A stretch of DNA of 64,000 bases from Sanderia malayensis. Lineage: Eukaryota > Cnidaria > Scyphozoa > Semaeostomeae > Pelagiidae. The DNA is taken from assembly GCA_013076295.1 (NCBI GenBank), contig RQOL01000527.1:1-64000 (forward strand). Reading direction: 5' to 3'. The translations under genes were made by a program, and so were the position numbers. This document shows positions 1 through 13,501 of this stretch, piece after piece (within the stretch, counting starts at the first letter, position 1; every line of letters starts with the position of its first letter). The notes under the pieces are model-generated. The model saw only the letters and a list, made by a program, of their open reading frames with translations. It did not search any database and was not told the origin of the DNA.

Positions 1-1776
1 AAGGTGTTAATTCGATTTTTCCCCCCCGACGGACTATTTTTGGGATGTCTGGAGAATAAATAATGTAAAATAGCTAGGTGTATTCGGGCCTTAAAACAGA
101 AATAAAATTTGAAAGCCAAGGACTTGCTTGTACGAGTCGAGTTATAGACGAACCCCCTCACTGAAAATTTTCGAAAAATCTTCAAAATACAGATAATTGC
201 ATTGGGGTGGATATAATTCAGTTTTGGCATTTTAATATTTACAACTCGAAGATTTTGGACAATCAATTGTTGGTTATTGTGGAAACTGAATCTCATTTTG
301 AATCTGAATGTGAATGTGGCTCCAGGGACATGAAAGTCCAGAAAAGAATGTTGATTTTCAGGCCTACCTAATACAATTATTTGTTTGCGCTAGCTACACT
401 TTATTTCCCTTTTTAAAAATAGATAACAATTGCATAACTCTTATCACTCAAAGTGGCTTGCTGAAGGTGTCATTGCTACTGAATGAACAAAAATATCTTG
501 CAACTAAAGCAGGACTCTTGTCCAAGATTGTCCTCGACCGCCATTAACAATTACAGATATACACATTACAACGAGAACGAGAGAATAACGACAATTTTTA
601 GCGAAAGCCTCGTTCATTCGTTCGGGATTTTCGTCTCATGAATAATTTATGATCACATCCTGAGCGGTTGAATTTTTCGTCTACCTTCCATTTCACGCTA
701 AGCGCAAACAAAACAAGTTCCACAATCCGGTTCAGCCTGTCAAACAGACTCAGTCACAGCAAAAGCAACACAAAAAGAGTATCAAAAAGTTCAAGTGGTC
801 CTCAAAATCTTCCTTCTCTTGCACAGTGCTGAGAAGGCAACTCACGAGGTCCTCACAACAATATGGTCCTCCTCACTGGTCGTAGGACCATCATAACAAG
901 GTTATACCTGTAGTAACAATTGTTATATTTTACGATCAAAATCCAGGCTGGTGGTTTCATTATTTGCAAACGGATTCTATTTTGAAGTCATGTTCGCGCA
1001 GGGTTGCCACTCTGTGAAAGCGGGATCTATCTACAGCGCATGTGATTTCTCCCTACCTTCTCCCTACGGACTTTTCCTCGATAAATCCCTACAAATCTCT
1101 GCAATTTCGGAATTATACCTACGAGAACTACCTACATTATGAATAAAAATTTATCTTTGCAGCCTGCCAATTTGAAAAAAGCTTGCAAGATGGATGTACA
1201 TGTCTTGCCGAGGGCGGCCCTTTTAAAAAGTAATGGGGCACGGCACACAACACAATAAAAGGGCATAATATGGATGTAAGCCAAGGAAAAGGCAATTAGT
1301 CTACAAAGCTGTGGTATACAGCAGGGTGTGCACCTTTATTCACAAAACCTAAGGCCTGCAAGTATTTGGACTGCCAAGGCTGCGAAGGGGCCGAAGGGGC
1401 CCCCGAGAAAACTCCAAAAAACAGGTTTTTGACTGGTTCAAATTAGCATAGGGGCCCCAAAACACTACTTACTTCGCGTCGTTGCATTGCTTTGCTGAAT
1501 CCGTAGTTCTTGATAAACAGGTATTTTCCTCCGTCCAATGACGCAGCTTGATTGCAGCGTTGTTAACAGCGCAGGGAGACGATTGTTCTGCACACTGGGA
1601 ACAAAATATCGCGTTGCTTTGTTGAAAATTAAAACAGGAATGTGAGATTACGTGACGCACCAGTAACAGTGAGTCCATACTTTTGTTGTTTTTGCGAATT
1701 TGCATCTCCGAACTTGTTGATGTTGGTCACAAAATTTAGGGGCTTACATTTTATTAACTGGTAAGACCAACACGCC
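1..1776. other. 5' intergenic stretch, no gene recognised
   Basis: I find no convincing coding exon here; the short open frames have no recognisable motif or splice context. A GGCC-rich stretch near 1380-1460 (ggggccgaaggggccccc, later aggggcccc) resembles the ends of the hAT-type MITE found at 30.5 kb, but no pair of ends could be delimited. The promoter of the BBOX1-like gene should lie at the right-hand end of this stretch. Confidence 0.5.
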
Positions 1777-1897
1777 ATGCTATCTCGTGTGGCAAAATAT
1801 ATGCTGCAGTTTAACCGGAGCTGTATAATTAGCAGAGGTCGATATGGTAAGCTTGTTCAACACAGTTATCTTCAATCGGCCAGGGGCATAACAAACA

Positions 1898-4781
1898 TTG
1901 CTAATGATCGACGAAACTGGGTCAGCGAAAGGAAAAGCCAGCATCAACAACCCACACGTGATACTATCATCAAATCCCAGATACCTTGAAGTGAAGTACG
2001 AAAACGGAAAACACGACTTGTATCCTTACATTTTTCTTCGTGTAATTGCCAGTGCGAGAAATGTTTCGACGAGGCAACGAAACAACGAGTTTTGGACACA
2101 ATTGCGGAGGTTCCCTTGGATATTAGGCCGGATAAAGTCGAGGTTTCAAGTGACAACAGTGATATTGTTTTGACTTGGCCTGACGGACATGTCAGTAAGT
2201 TTTCACGCGGTTGGCTCGAGAGTCGATCCTTTCCAAAACTCGAAAAAGATATCAAATCGAAAAGCAAATACGGCCTAGCTCCTTGTCTCTGGGATGGTGA
2301 CCTAGAAGGCAAAATTTCACAGCATGAATTTTGTGAAATGATGCGTGATGACAGTGCGGCTTTGAATTGGCTGCAAACTTTAGCCACAACCGGCCTGGCA
2401 TTGATCAAAAATGCTCCCCCAAAACCCGGTGTTCTTTTCGATCATGTTCGTAAGCTGCTTGGAAAATATATACGAAGAACACATTACGGGTACGCAATTG
2501 TTATATTGACCGTTTTATATTGAATTTATTTTGAAAAACAATTTATTGTTCTCAGAAAAATTGTTTAATTGCATTTGCATCAATACAACTGAGAAATACA
2601 ATACTGATTCTTCAAAGTTCCGGGCGACAACACTTCCTTATGAATTTTGTTTGGGTTTTCATGTTGTATTGTTGTGGAAGTTCCATTCTCGGAATTGGGG
2701 TTCGCACGGTGGTGTCAAATTATTGTTTTTAATGTTGGTATGGTGTGGTCGGAACATAGAGATAGAATATCCTATAGAATATCCTATTTCTACGGTCGGA
2801 GAGGCACCAGAGCATTATCATACGAACTGCATTGAATTTTGGGTGAATGCACCAATTAAGCAGCGTGTAAAATTCCTAATATCGTTTTCCTGTATTTTTT
2901 CCTCTGCAGTTATAAAACTATGTAAAATTGAAAAGTTCCGTAGGAATTCTGTCTCTAGCAGTATAAGTTCCTTCATATTTTTGGTCTTCTACATGTAGGT
3001 TCCTTATAAAGTGGTTCCTTATAAAAGAAAACTTGTATTATGTAATGCATATTCTGACCTTTAGTGCCCGAGTACAATTTGCCTTTTTTTATTTGTAGGG
3101 AGGTTTTTGCGTTAAACAAAAACCAGATCCAAGCAACCTGGCCTACACCTCAAACTGCCTGCCTCTTCATGTCGATTTGCCATTTCTCGACTATCACCCG
3201 GGGTACATAGTTTTTTTCTATCCATTCTAATTTTTAAGAGAAGGCGAACAATAATCCACGCAGCAAAGAAGAAAAGAAAGTCTCTCATCTTTGCTTTTTC
3301 AGACTCAATTTTAGGCCTTCTTCCTGCCTCTCTTTTCAGCAGACCCTGTGAATACCCCCTACTTTCCAGACGATTGATGGAACGCTAATATATCCAATTT
3401 TTGATGCATACTTTCTCTGTATTCAGATCCAGATGCTTCACTGTATCAAACAAGCTTCGGGCGGTGGCGGCGAAAATCATTTCGTCGACGGATTCACTGC
3501 GGCCGCTCAGCTCAGAGAACATGAACCAGAATTATTTGAAATTCTCTCAACTGTTAAATTCGTTTTCAATGACATTGGCTCTGACGAGTACGGCGAATTT
3601 AATATGGCTTTCGAAAGACCAATTATTGGGTAAGTTATTCGCTATTGGAAAAGTTGGATGGGAGGGGAAATAAAAATTGCAATGCAATAACAGTATTGCA
3701 TAAAATTTCCAAAACTACCAACAACATTTCATTCGATCTCGCCTTTCCATATAGCTTGTTCAATTAAATTTGCGTTCAAGTCAAAATACTTCTAAGTAAT
3801 GCATTTGAAATCATATCGACAAAACAATTGCATTTGTAACTCAACACCTGATAGCATACAAATAATTACAAATGTATTTACTAAATCTTTATAAAGAGGA
3901 AGACCGAATCTATTTCCAGCCTCCATAAATATTTCGCTTATTGATGCCAAATTCATAACCTTGTAACTAGCAGGTGCATGGTAAAGGCAAAAACAGCCCA
4001 ACAACAACAACAACACGAAAATTATGACCGTCATTGTCGGAAACAGCATGGTGGGAAGGGAGGGGTGTCCTTCCCTAAGAATTTTTAACGGGTTCGAAGT
4101 CAGCGAGTTCGAACCTATGTTTAATTCGAACGAAGTTTTAGCCAATGAAAAATAAGCCACACGGCACTGAGGCTTTATAAAATCATGGGATCCTTTCAAA
4201 CTCGATTCCAGAGTTTTATGTGGCTTTTTATTCTTGATGAGACGCAAGTTTGAAAAGGCCCAAATGATGAACCTACACCTGGGAACGAGGCTGAAGCTAG
4301 CTTTGAATTGACTCACCTGGGTATTGGGATTCAAGTACTTCATGTACTTCTTGTTTCCTCCTGAGATCCGCTGTGAATTTGGCTGATGAATAAATAAATC
4401 GTCTTTCGTCTTTTCTCCAGCCTCGACGAATTTGGCAACGTGGAAAGCATCAGCATGAACAACCATGTGAGAAGCTCTTTCGTCAACGCCCCTGTTGATA
4501 AGGTTTACGACAGTTACAAGGCATACTACGCGTTGTCGAAAGCTTTGCGCGATGCGAAGAACCGCGTAACCTACAAGATGAAAGCTGGCGATATAGTTAC
4601 GTTTGATAATCGTAGAGTTTTGCACGGCAGAGCTGCCTACAGCTTGACATCCGAGCGACATTTAGAGGGCTGCTACTTCGATTGGGATGAAGCTAATTCT
4701 GCAATTCGTGTTTTGAGAAAAAGATTGGGAATCGCTGGAGTTTATTCTGAGACCATAAAGTTATCAGAAATTCCATTTTAA
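1898..4781 (+). CDS. BBOX1: gamma-butyrobetaine dioxygenase-like protein, reading frame broken at three points
   Basis: Fe(II)/2-oxoglutarate dioxygenase of carnitine synthesis. Exons are about 1898-2489, 3099-3202, 3427-3629 and 4421-4781. Exon 1 holds the N-terminal zinc-binding region (LYPYIFLR followed by NCQCEKC) and the TWPDGHVSKF motif. Exon 2 carries the H-x-D iron ligands in LPLHVDLP, exon 3 HCIKQ and VDGF, and exon 4 the distal histidine in RVLHGR, then EGCYFDWD. The frame slips by one base at 2042-2043 (an Asp codon reduced to GT), at the T5 run 3104-3108, and at the G4 run ending exon 2 (3200-3203). The exon 3/4 phase agrees. Allowing three missing bases gives about 420 aa (human 387). 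The start is uncertain: M at 1898 suits the family length, while an upstream frame at 1777 begins with a basic, mitochondrial-presequence-like stretch that needs a further frame change. BBOX is favoured over trimethyllysine dioxygenase from the YKMKAGDIVTFDN region. The gene may be a young pseudogene or an assembly error. Confidence 0.8.
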
Positions 4782-5438
4782 TATTCTTTAATTCTATTTC
4801 ACACCTCAAATTATTATCCGTGCTGCAGTGTAGGTGATTTTTATAACATAGTTTAAGGGCCGTTATATCTAGCCATTCCCGGCAAAGGTTAAAGGGTAGA
4901 CATAGCACCCTGTGTTCGCCAACCATGCCATGTGCCAACGGACCATCGACCAGTCTGACCCCCAAAAGTAGGTAACACAAAAACAATAATTCAGCACAAT
5001 GAAAATTGATTTTGCTAGCAAGCAACAAGTCTAATTAGGTCTATAAATAATCCAATATTTAATTAATCGTCAAAATAAAACTGCCCAGTTGAGTTTAATA
5101 GGTTTAGTTCAACATGAACATAGCTTCTGAAGCTCAGTATGATATTAAGAAAACTAACAGTGCACTTTTATAAAGTGCTAAAAATATCAGCCATGAATTT
5201 ATTACTTACTAAACTAATTACTTGCCTGTAAATCTATAAATATTCTCGAATCTGAAATTTAATAATAATAGAACAATTAATGAAATATGAACTGGATTAT
5301 TTTTTATGGCCAAGCGAAACAGTCTTGGCAGAAAAATTAACTGCACTAAAAAAATTTAAGGAACATTTAACGAGTTACATTGGAGGGGAGAGGGTCCTTG
5401 TCCCTCGAGCTGTGTCTCAAACAAAGACGCTTGGCTTA
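4782..5438. other. convergent 3' region between BBOX1-like gene and SUCO
   Basis: The two genes end tail to tail here. An AATAAA on the + strand near 5073 could serve the BBOX1-like transcript, and an AATAAA on the - strand near 5198-5203 could serve SUCO, so the 3' UTRs would nearly meet or overlap. No other feature is seen. Confidence 0.4.
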
Positions 5439-8400
5439 TCAACCTCTTCGTTTATCTTGTTGCAAACCTGTACAGACGGCTTTGTTGGATAGATTGCTTT
5501 CGAAACTTTTGTGCCTGAGCGGCACATGGAAATCCCCATCTTCTTCTATCGTTCCCAGGCTCTTTGATCGAGAGAACGGCCCAACTGAGTCGTACACGTT
5601 CGAATCAACAAGAGCACGTGTCTGCCGTGAACCAATCGTCTTCTTCTGCTTCGTAAAGGCACCTGAACAAAAAAATGTGGAGAAATGAAAATACGAAACG
5701 GGGGGATTCAGTTACTTGGCTTTCCATGTCGAGGAGGCACAAAGGATCACCTTCAGAAAAAGAGCAATGTCGCAACTCGAAAAATATGCAAACAAAACTA
5801 CGGGATTTTCATGAGAAGTTGAATGGAAAGACAAGGAAACAACATTATAGTTAGATTGTAATATAGTACACGATCTCTGGCAACTGGCCCATCACCTAAC
5901 ACCCAACACGATCGATAAGGTACCACAAATGATGATATATCGTTATGATATATTGGCATAAGCAAGGTCGAAACAAACACTATCACTTTAAGTCATAACC
6001 AGCTCGAAACTTGGCTATTTTCGAATTTCTCCCTACAATTGATCTTAATGTGTGCGCTTGAATAGTGTTGCAATATTGTAAAATACGCAAACAAAGCCTT
6101 TTTTATATTCGTGAAACAAACTCACCAGCCAGTCCACTGATAATGCCACGACCTGCCGAGAACAACACGCCAGCAGTTCTGTTCATGATTGTCGTTTCCC
6201 TGGCAACTACAACATCGCAACGAGAAGGCGATTCATCTTGATTGTTGAACACAGCATCATCAACAGTTTGAATCTTCTTTCGTCTCTGTCGTTTACGCTT
6301 TGAAACAGGTAACGGTGGAGTCAACTAAATGGAAGAAGTGATAAGAACTGATAACTCGAATAGATAATTGCATTCTCGTTGCATTACAATCTTTATTATT
6401 GAGCCCCTCTTTAATAGGGCCCCATCTGAAACTCCTATCCCCCTGGGGGACTTAGTGGAGCTTCATCGGCAAGCTTGTTTACATCGATGTTGATAATTCG
6501 CACAAACATCTATTGAAGCTTGTCTACATCGATGTTGACAAACATCTATTGAATGCTTGTAGGAATTATAACTACTCTGTTACAATAGAAGTAACACACA
6601 AAGAATACTACATATATGTTGTTACTCGGAGTTTCACTCTATTGCGATCATCAGACAACCGCTATTGTATCTCGCTCTACCTTCTAAGGTATGGAGCACT
6701 CTTCTTGCCAATGAAAACACTTTGCTGAAATCATTTAACTACTCTGTTACAGATGTAATACGCAACTTACATTAGGCTCAAATTGATATTTCGGTGGTGA
6801 ATTATTACGTTTTTTCGTCTGCATGTCATCACCAGATGTAATAGCAAGATACATACCATCTAGAAACAAAAATAAAACGTCTATTGCAATAAGAAACAAC
6901 ATTGCCCTATCACCTTCACAAAAACAGCACTGCCTGGCATTTTCTGGCAATAATTGCTTCAAAGTCATACAGAGAAAAGAACATTTCGAACATCAATACC
7001 AATAAACGAAACATACCCGGTTCGATGTGTTTGCCCATAGAAGATGGTGCACTATGCCTTCTTGTTTCCCTGTGTTCACTGGATCTTGACCTCGATCTCG
7101 TCATGCAATTCCACAGCAGTATTATGATGATGACAGCCTCAATTGTACATGAAAATATGTATCTTTCTGCCGTCTGAAATAAAAAGAAACAAAGCGGTTA
7201 GACAGAACAAGCTCCGAGCCCCGTTTGTCGCAAAAACCAGGAATCTTGTCACACTAGCTGCGCCGTAGTTTAACTTCTCCTCAGTTTAATAATCTGGTAT
7301 AAGCAAGTAGTTTTTAATTTTATTCAAGGTTCCTCATATTGAGATTACATTTCGTGGATTTAAGGTTCCTCATGTTGAGATTACATTTCGTGGACTTTAT
7401 GATAAGGAGGGCGCTGCTATGTAAGGAGGGTGTAAGGAGTATCAGATAGACTTGGTTTCGAGTAGACAAGCTTTGTTTGCGAGCTTTTTTTTGAAAAAAG
7501 CGAAAGGTGGGTGGAAAGGCAATTCAAAGTTGGAGAGACATATCAAAGTGGACACTGAAAATCCCCACAAGGTAAGGCAATAATGTACATACTTTTCTCT
7601 GTTGTTCTTCAGTGAATTGCGTGAAATTCCTAAACTGAATGGTGAGTAGCATCAATTGCTTCGTCAACTCTTCAATGTTCTTTTGCTGTTGCTTGATCAA
7701 CTGTTTGTCTTCAAAGACGCTCAAATTCAACGCATTCAGCTTCAACTTGAATTGTTTCTGTTGATCCTCCAATGCCGTTCTGTATCTCTTGCTCATCTCC
7801 TCCAAGTACAGCGTGCTCAGACTCAGATTCGTCTCCAAAGCCTTGACGCGATTCTTCAGTTTCAAAATGGCCGACTCCTTATTATTACCAGACGAACCAC
7901 TCCCGATCGTTACAGCAGATTCCTGCGCAGCTGCCTTCCCATTCGACTCCGCAACGCCGTTGTTAGGCTGTACAGTCGAGTCTACAGTCCTTTTCGAGCC
8001 TGCACTGATCGTTTTCACAACATTGTCTGTTCTATAAACCTGTTTCTCGCCCTCTTTCCCATCTTGCATATGCTCCTGCGCACTTCTCTCACTTGGTTCA
8101 ACCACATTACCTTGCTCACTGATACGCGTTGCCTTGATAACGGAATACTGCGAAGTTGTCGATTCTGATATCGATGCTGGGTCTATTGATGAATCGGCAT
8201 TCTGCTTTAATAAGGTCTGGTTCTCGGTCAGTTCATACGAAATCACGGTCACACTCAGCGAGTCCTCTGATGTTTTCGAGGAACCAAGGCTTGACATAGC
8301 AGGTTGAGAAAATGAGGGTTCGATTGCTGCACTTGCGTTTGATTGCGCTTGTAAGCTCTGCGAATCTGAAACTGAACGACTCGCATTCTCTCCAGATGAA

Positions 8401-11400
8401 TATTTAGTTTTATTCAGAACTTCATCAGGCCTATTCAGAAGCCCTTTCTCGGCCCCTTTCTGTGATACATCATCGAGACTCTTTTTTGTCAGCTCCTCAG
8501 CACCGCTTGAAACCCCATCTTCTGCAATTTTCCCAGGAATTTCAGCTTTTCCCTCACCCAACTTCTCATCAATACTAGTAATAAGGACATCAACATCACC
8601 AGCGGTAACAATCGCCTCATCTTCTCCACTCCTCCTCTCACTACCAGTTGATTCATTAGCTGTATCATTTTTGATAACATCATCTTCAGACTTCTCAACC
8701 ACTTGCATGCTTACAGGTTGCTTGAATGTATCCTCCTTTGCAGCCTTGTCATCTGAGCTTGTTGACGCTAAGGTCGTATCAACCAATTGAGACAAATCCG
8801 GGTGTGTGATAGGTTTTGCACCACACGAAGAACTCTCGATGTCAGAAGTTACTTGACGCTGAAGCTCCGTCCTACTTGACGTCACAACACTCGCCTCCCC
8901 AGCGATTCCACTGTTCTCCTCCGCAACACTACTTACAGCGGTAACAACACTTGAAGACGCAGATGTCATCATTGATATATTATCAGTCGTAGATTCTGAA
9001 AAACTCTCGCGTTTTATCTCCGTCACACTACCAGTCAACCCAGCCGTAGTAACACCAACAGTCACCTCTTCAACTTTTGCTTCGGTTGCGTTTGGCTTCG
9101 CCACGAAGCTTGTTGAACTAACAAAATGGCGGTTACCCGCATCATAACCATCATCGACGCCGTTAGGATCAACGGAAGAAAATTCCGTGGAATCAGCACC
9201 CGTACTTGAACTCGAACCAATAACATCGTTAAAATCTGCAATTTTAATCCTTGCATGGGATTGGTTGTCGTGGTAGGCTGACGGGCACATTCGGAGTTTG
9301 AAAAGGTACGGAATCCAGAAAAAACTGCACGGATTCGCGCATCTGTCTCCCTGAATTTCACCGTCGAACACGCACTTCCTTTGCGTGAAGTTCGAGTCCA
9401 CACTGTCGTCATCAGTATCATCGCCTTCGAGTAAAACGACAAGATCCGACGTAGAATTATTACGAACTTCAACCCTCGTTCCATTCGCTGCGGTATTTTC
9501 TGCATCATTCCCAGTTGCGTCTGTTTCGTTGCTCGCAACATCATTTCCACTTCCACCCACCTCTATACCATTGCTAGTATGCTTAGACCCATCGACATCT
9601 GCCTGGAGATTCGATGCGAGTTCAGCCTCCTTTCCATTCAACTCAGCCTCTGTTTGATTAGATTTGTCGGTCTTTCCAGTGAACGTTTCGGTCGCTTTAT
9701 TAACCAGACCAATAACAACATCAGTAGCGCTCTTTAAGAAATTACTTGGATCTTTCGTGCTGTCATTATTATTACCACTACCGGTAGTAGCAGTGTCTTT
9801 GCCGAGCTTGCCGTCTGATTCGATGCTATCAACAGAATCACGGTGATCAGGATCGCTGTGATCGGCTTCGGAATCTTCTAGTTCTTCAACCTCGCTTCGG
9901 CCAAATATCCGAACCAAACTGAGGGGACAGTAATGTTCTTTCCCAAAATGACTGACCATCTCAATCTGTAAATAATAAATTACGAAATATCATTTACCGC
10001 AAACGAAAAATTATATTTAAGAAGGCGACAAATGCACTACTTCATCACGTACAACAAATGCAAAATACTTTCTTACAAATCGGGCTACAAATTTGAAATA
10101 TGAACAAAAGATTAGGGATGCAAGACTTTGGATTAATGTATCGAATAAGAGCTTAGTTTGATCTGGTCTATTAACAAAACGCTCTGGGCGCTCTATTCGG
10201 TCGAACTCGCCAAGTGACATGTGCTTGTAAAAAATGCACCAATTTGGTACAAAGCAATAAGGAACTTCAGGTAGTATTTGAAATCTCAAATTAGGCAATT
10301 CGTGGTAGTATAAAGAATTATGGAGAATATTATCAAGAAATTGATAACGATCAGCCAGTGAAAATGAACAAAATAAAATAAAATCCTGATAACCCGAATG
10401 GATAGCTCGAACCATTTTATATTTCCTTTGAAAACTTTGCTGGTACTTTCTAACCTTCAATAACTCAAACATTGGTTAACTCGAGCCATATTCATTGGTC
10501 CCTTGGAGGTTCGAGTTACCGGGATTTTAATGTAGTTAATTACAAAAATCCATTGTAAATCTTCGCGTTACCTTCACAAATTTCGCGTAAGATTTTTCCT
10601 GCAGATCGAAGCTTTGAATCACCCTCTCTGACCTGGCCACAAAGGACCCAACAAGACGCCATTCGCGTGTCGGAAACCTTGAACCAACGTAAACTTTGAA
10701 GCTTTCGGGAGTCGACGAAAAAAGCTCAAAACTCGCAATATCAACAGCTTCAACTTGCACTTTTTCACACAATTCGACAACAAACCAAATATTTGAGCTG
10801 CACGGGCTCAGCATGTACAAATCCTTGTTCTCACTCAAAATGGCGGCTGTATTTTGCGCCTCCCCGTTCGTTGCAACAACCTTTGCGCCGCACTCGCTCG
10901 AAGCATAGTTGGTCTTTTTGTTAAATCTTTTGCGTGGCAAAACTTGTGATGCTGGTTTTTCATGTTCCGATTTCTTTTCATTGCTTTCCTGTTTCTCTTT
11001 CCAATCTTTAAAAGATTCTAATATTCCAACATCTTTACCACTGCTCTCAGTTTCTTCAAGTTCAGAACTTTTAGGTACTTCTTTTTCTTCCTTACCTAAC
11101 TTCATCATTTCTTCTGTACTTTTCTCAGTTCTTGCTGCTATTTTCATCAAGTCTTCTGACTCAAGTTTCAATGCATACTTATTATCTGCAACACTTTCAT
11201 CAGCATTTTGTTCTTTTTCTTTTGTTTCTTTATCATCTTTAACTTCTTCTCCCTCTTTTCTTTCTTCAGTTTTTGAAAATGAATCATTTTGAGGCTCATC
11301 AACATTCAATGAAATCTTGTTCACAATTAAATTGTCAAATTTCACCTCATCAACTTGTCTGCTCTCCGATCTAAAATACAAAACAGTATTCGCATCTAAT

Positions 11401-13501
11401 ACTCACTGCACAATCCAATGTAAGATAAAAATAGGTTCTCAGGTCTTACGCATTAAAAACCTCGTGACTTATTGAAAGTACAGAGTTTGTTCATCTTTTG
11501 AACTCCTGAAAAGATCTCGAGAGACCTTTCAAAGAAACTGCTCAATTCTTCAATTCTTTCAGTTCATACAGTTAAATATAGCACTCGAAGACTCGACGAA
11601 TTGATTTTAACTTTTTACTAGTGCTTTTATATCAAGATTTTAATTGATTCTCTTGTTTACTTTTGTTTTTAAACAGGTGGAACATTGATAACAGCTGTAT
11701 ATATGTTTTTACATGGCTGAAGTTTTTAACCTGCATAAAAATTCATGATGATGATGATTATTATTATTTATTAAACCTTCATAAGACATGGGATCAATGA
11801 CTTATCTGTTGTATAGAGGTCACTCTTGCAAAGAGTTGACCAATTTTGAAACATTTTAGGACAAAAATGTTTGCTCTTTATAGAGGTGTCTGCCAACCTT
11901 GAATCAAGTGCCACAATTTGAACCATTGTCAGGAAAGCAACAAGGGACCTGGGTTCAAGCTTGGGTGTCTACTCTATGAAAATGTCTCTGCTAATAGAAG
12001 CCCTATATTAATCCCAAATATAGATACCCATAATACTGTATGCTTTCATGTCAATATGACTCCAGTGGCTTTAACTTAGCAAACAAACATCAGAAACAAA
12101 TGATTAAAACATCAAAAAGTACAATGATACCAGCAGCTAAAACTTACTTGCTTCCGTGGCCATTTGTTTCTCGACCATTCTGTTTAATTTTTAACGAGCT
12201 GTTGTCATCAGTTCCAAATGACGCTTGTTCTTCAATTACAGATGGATACTTCTCTGAATGGGGTGTGGCTGGGGCAACAGTTGGTAATATAAAACCATTC
12301 TCTGGTGGATCCTCTTCAATTATGTTTTCATCAGATGGGGTTTCTTCCTTTTCTGGTTTTGTGTTATTCTAGAAAGTGTGAATGAAAGAATAAATGCAAA
12401 AACATATTTACAAGAATGCTCAAAACTTTCTCTGTGTTGGTGTGAAAATTCTTGGCTTGCGCTTCTAGGGCAAACAAAACCTGAAAAAATGAATAGTTTG
12501 ATAAACTTACCAGCAATTGTGTTTCATTCAATGACTTATTCTCTTGAACATTTGTTGGGCTGCCATCTTCAGCATTACAAGAGCTAGAAAACAGAATGAC
12601 AATAATTTGTGTATATTCAACATAACCAAGATATGAAATGCTTCTCGCATAAAAACTTCCAATATCAAAGCTAAGCCACTGAATTCTGATATGAAGAAAC
12701 GTATTTTGTACCTTCTTACACCCGTTTTACACTGTAACTGCAAAACTTGACGCTTTTTAGTGTTGAATTATTTCAGAATGATTCTGAATATTGTAAGCAT
12801 GTAGGCAACTAAATATACATTGCTTTTTGAAACATTTGTTAATTTCTGTAAATATGGTTTAGATTCCAATAAAATTCGGGAAATTCAGCATTTTAATCTT
12901 TGTTTCACTCGATTGACTGGTGAAAGTCTGAATCAGAGTATTCATTGTGGAGTTAAGGTCTTTATAAACCTCCAAGAACTTTCCCCAATGTTTTACAAAG
13001 CAAGATTAGTTGTGAACAGTGAAAACCTCTGGAGTTGAACAGTTGTTTTGCCGCAGAATAATAATTCATCATAACATCGATGCAACCAAGCGAAGTGAAC
13101 CCAAAGTTGTTTTGTCAAAAATAGAAGAAATTCTCAGGCCCTGTATATTCCTTTGACGTTTTATATTTTTCGCTAAAATTTTACTTTAGCACGCCATTTT
13201 CATTTACTAAGAACTTATAGCCTTTATAAGCAATCATCGTTAACCATTACGTGAACCTCAAAAGAGAGGCATAACAAAGAAGCTTACATTTATTGAAACC
13301 ACATACTATCTATATAAAAGGGTTTGGCCAAAAATAAATACAAAAAAATCCTCGAAAAAACCCGGGATAATTGCATCATCTTTTTAACATTACATTGATA
13401 CTTATTCAAAGCGACATAAAATATCCAACTCACCTTCTAAACAGCAGATATGAAATAAAAATACAGAAGCAGACAGCAGCGAAGGTATTCAGTATCGCCA
13501 T
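5439..13501 (-). CDS. SUCO: SUN domain-containing ossification factor (SUCO/Slp1 family)
   Basis: ER-membrane SUN-domain protein of the SUCO/osteopotentia/yeast Slp1 family. Exons, 5' to 3': 13501-13434, 12583-12511, 12368-12148, 11370-10572, 9965-7593, 7173-7017, 6859-6771, 6324-6126, 5662-5439. All junctions are GT-AG with matching phases, and the lengths sum to 4203 nt (1400 aa plus stop; human 1254). Exon 1 encodes a hydrophobic signal segment (AILNTFAAVCFCIFISYLLF). The SUN domain spans exons 4-5, about residues 275-410, with YASSECGAKVV, YMLSPCSSNIWFVVELCE, FELFSSTPESFKVYV and HFGKEHYCPLSLVRIFG. A ~650-residue Ser/Thr/Asp/Glu-rich, probably disordered region follows. Next come a coiled coil (about 1090-1178), a transmembrane segment (IEAVIIILLW, exon 6) and a basic tail. 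It is head-to-tail with GOLGA2, about 1.9 kb downstream of it. Confidence 0.93.
7328..7400. repeat. two-copy ~38-bp direct repeat in a SUCO intron
   Basis: Two adjacent near-identical copies of a segment beginning ggttcctcatattgagatta lie in the intron between exons 5 and 6 of SUCO. They differ by very few bases. This looks like a recent local duplication with no evident function. Confidence 0.7.

Noticed and set aside
2042..2047. GTAATT as an intron donor explaining the first BBOX1 frame break
   Set aside because: Coding homology (NCQCEKC) continues immediately afterwards with only one base missing, so no intron fits.
1944..2408. 154-codon open frame on the - strand
   Set aside because: Antisense shadow of BBOX1-like exon 1; no recognisable domain.
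3792..4661. 289-codon open frame on the - strand
   Set aside because: It is antisense to the last intron and last exon of the BBOX1-like gene, whose + strand reading has clear motifs.
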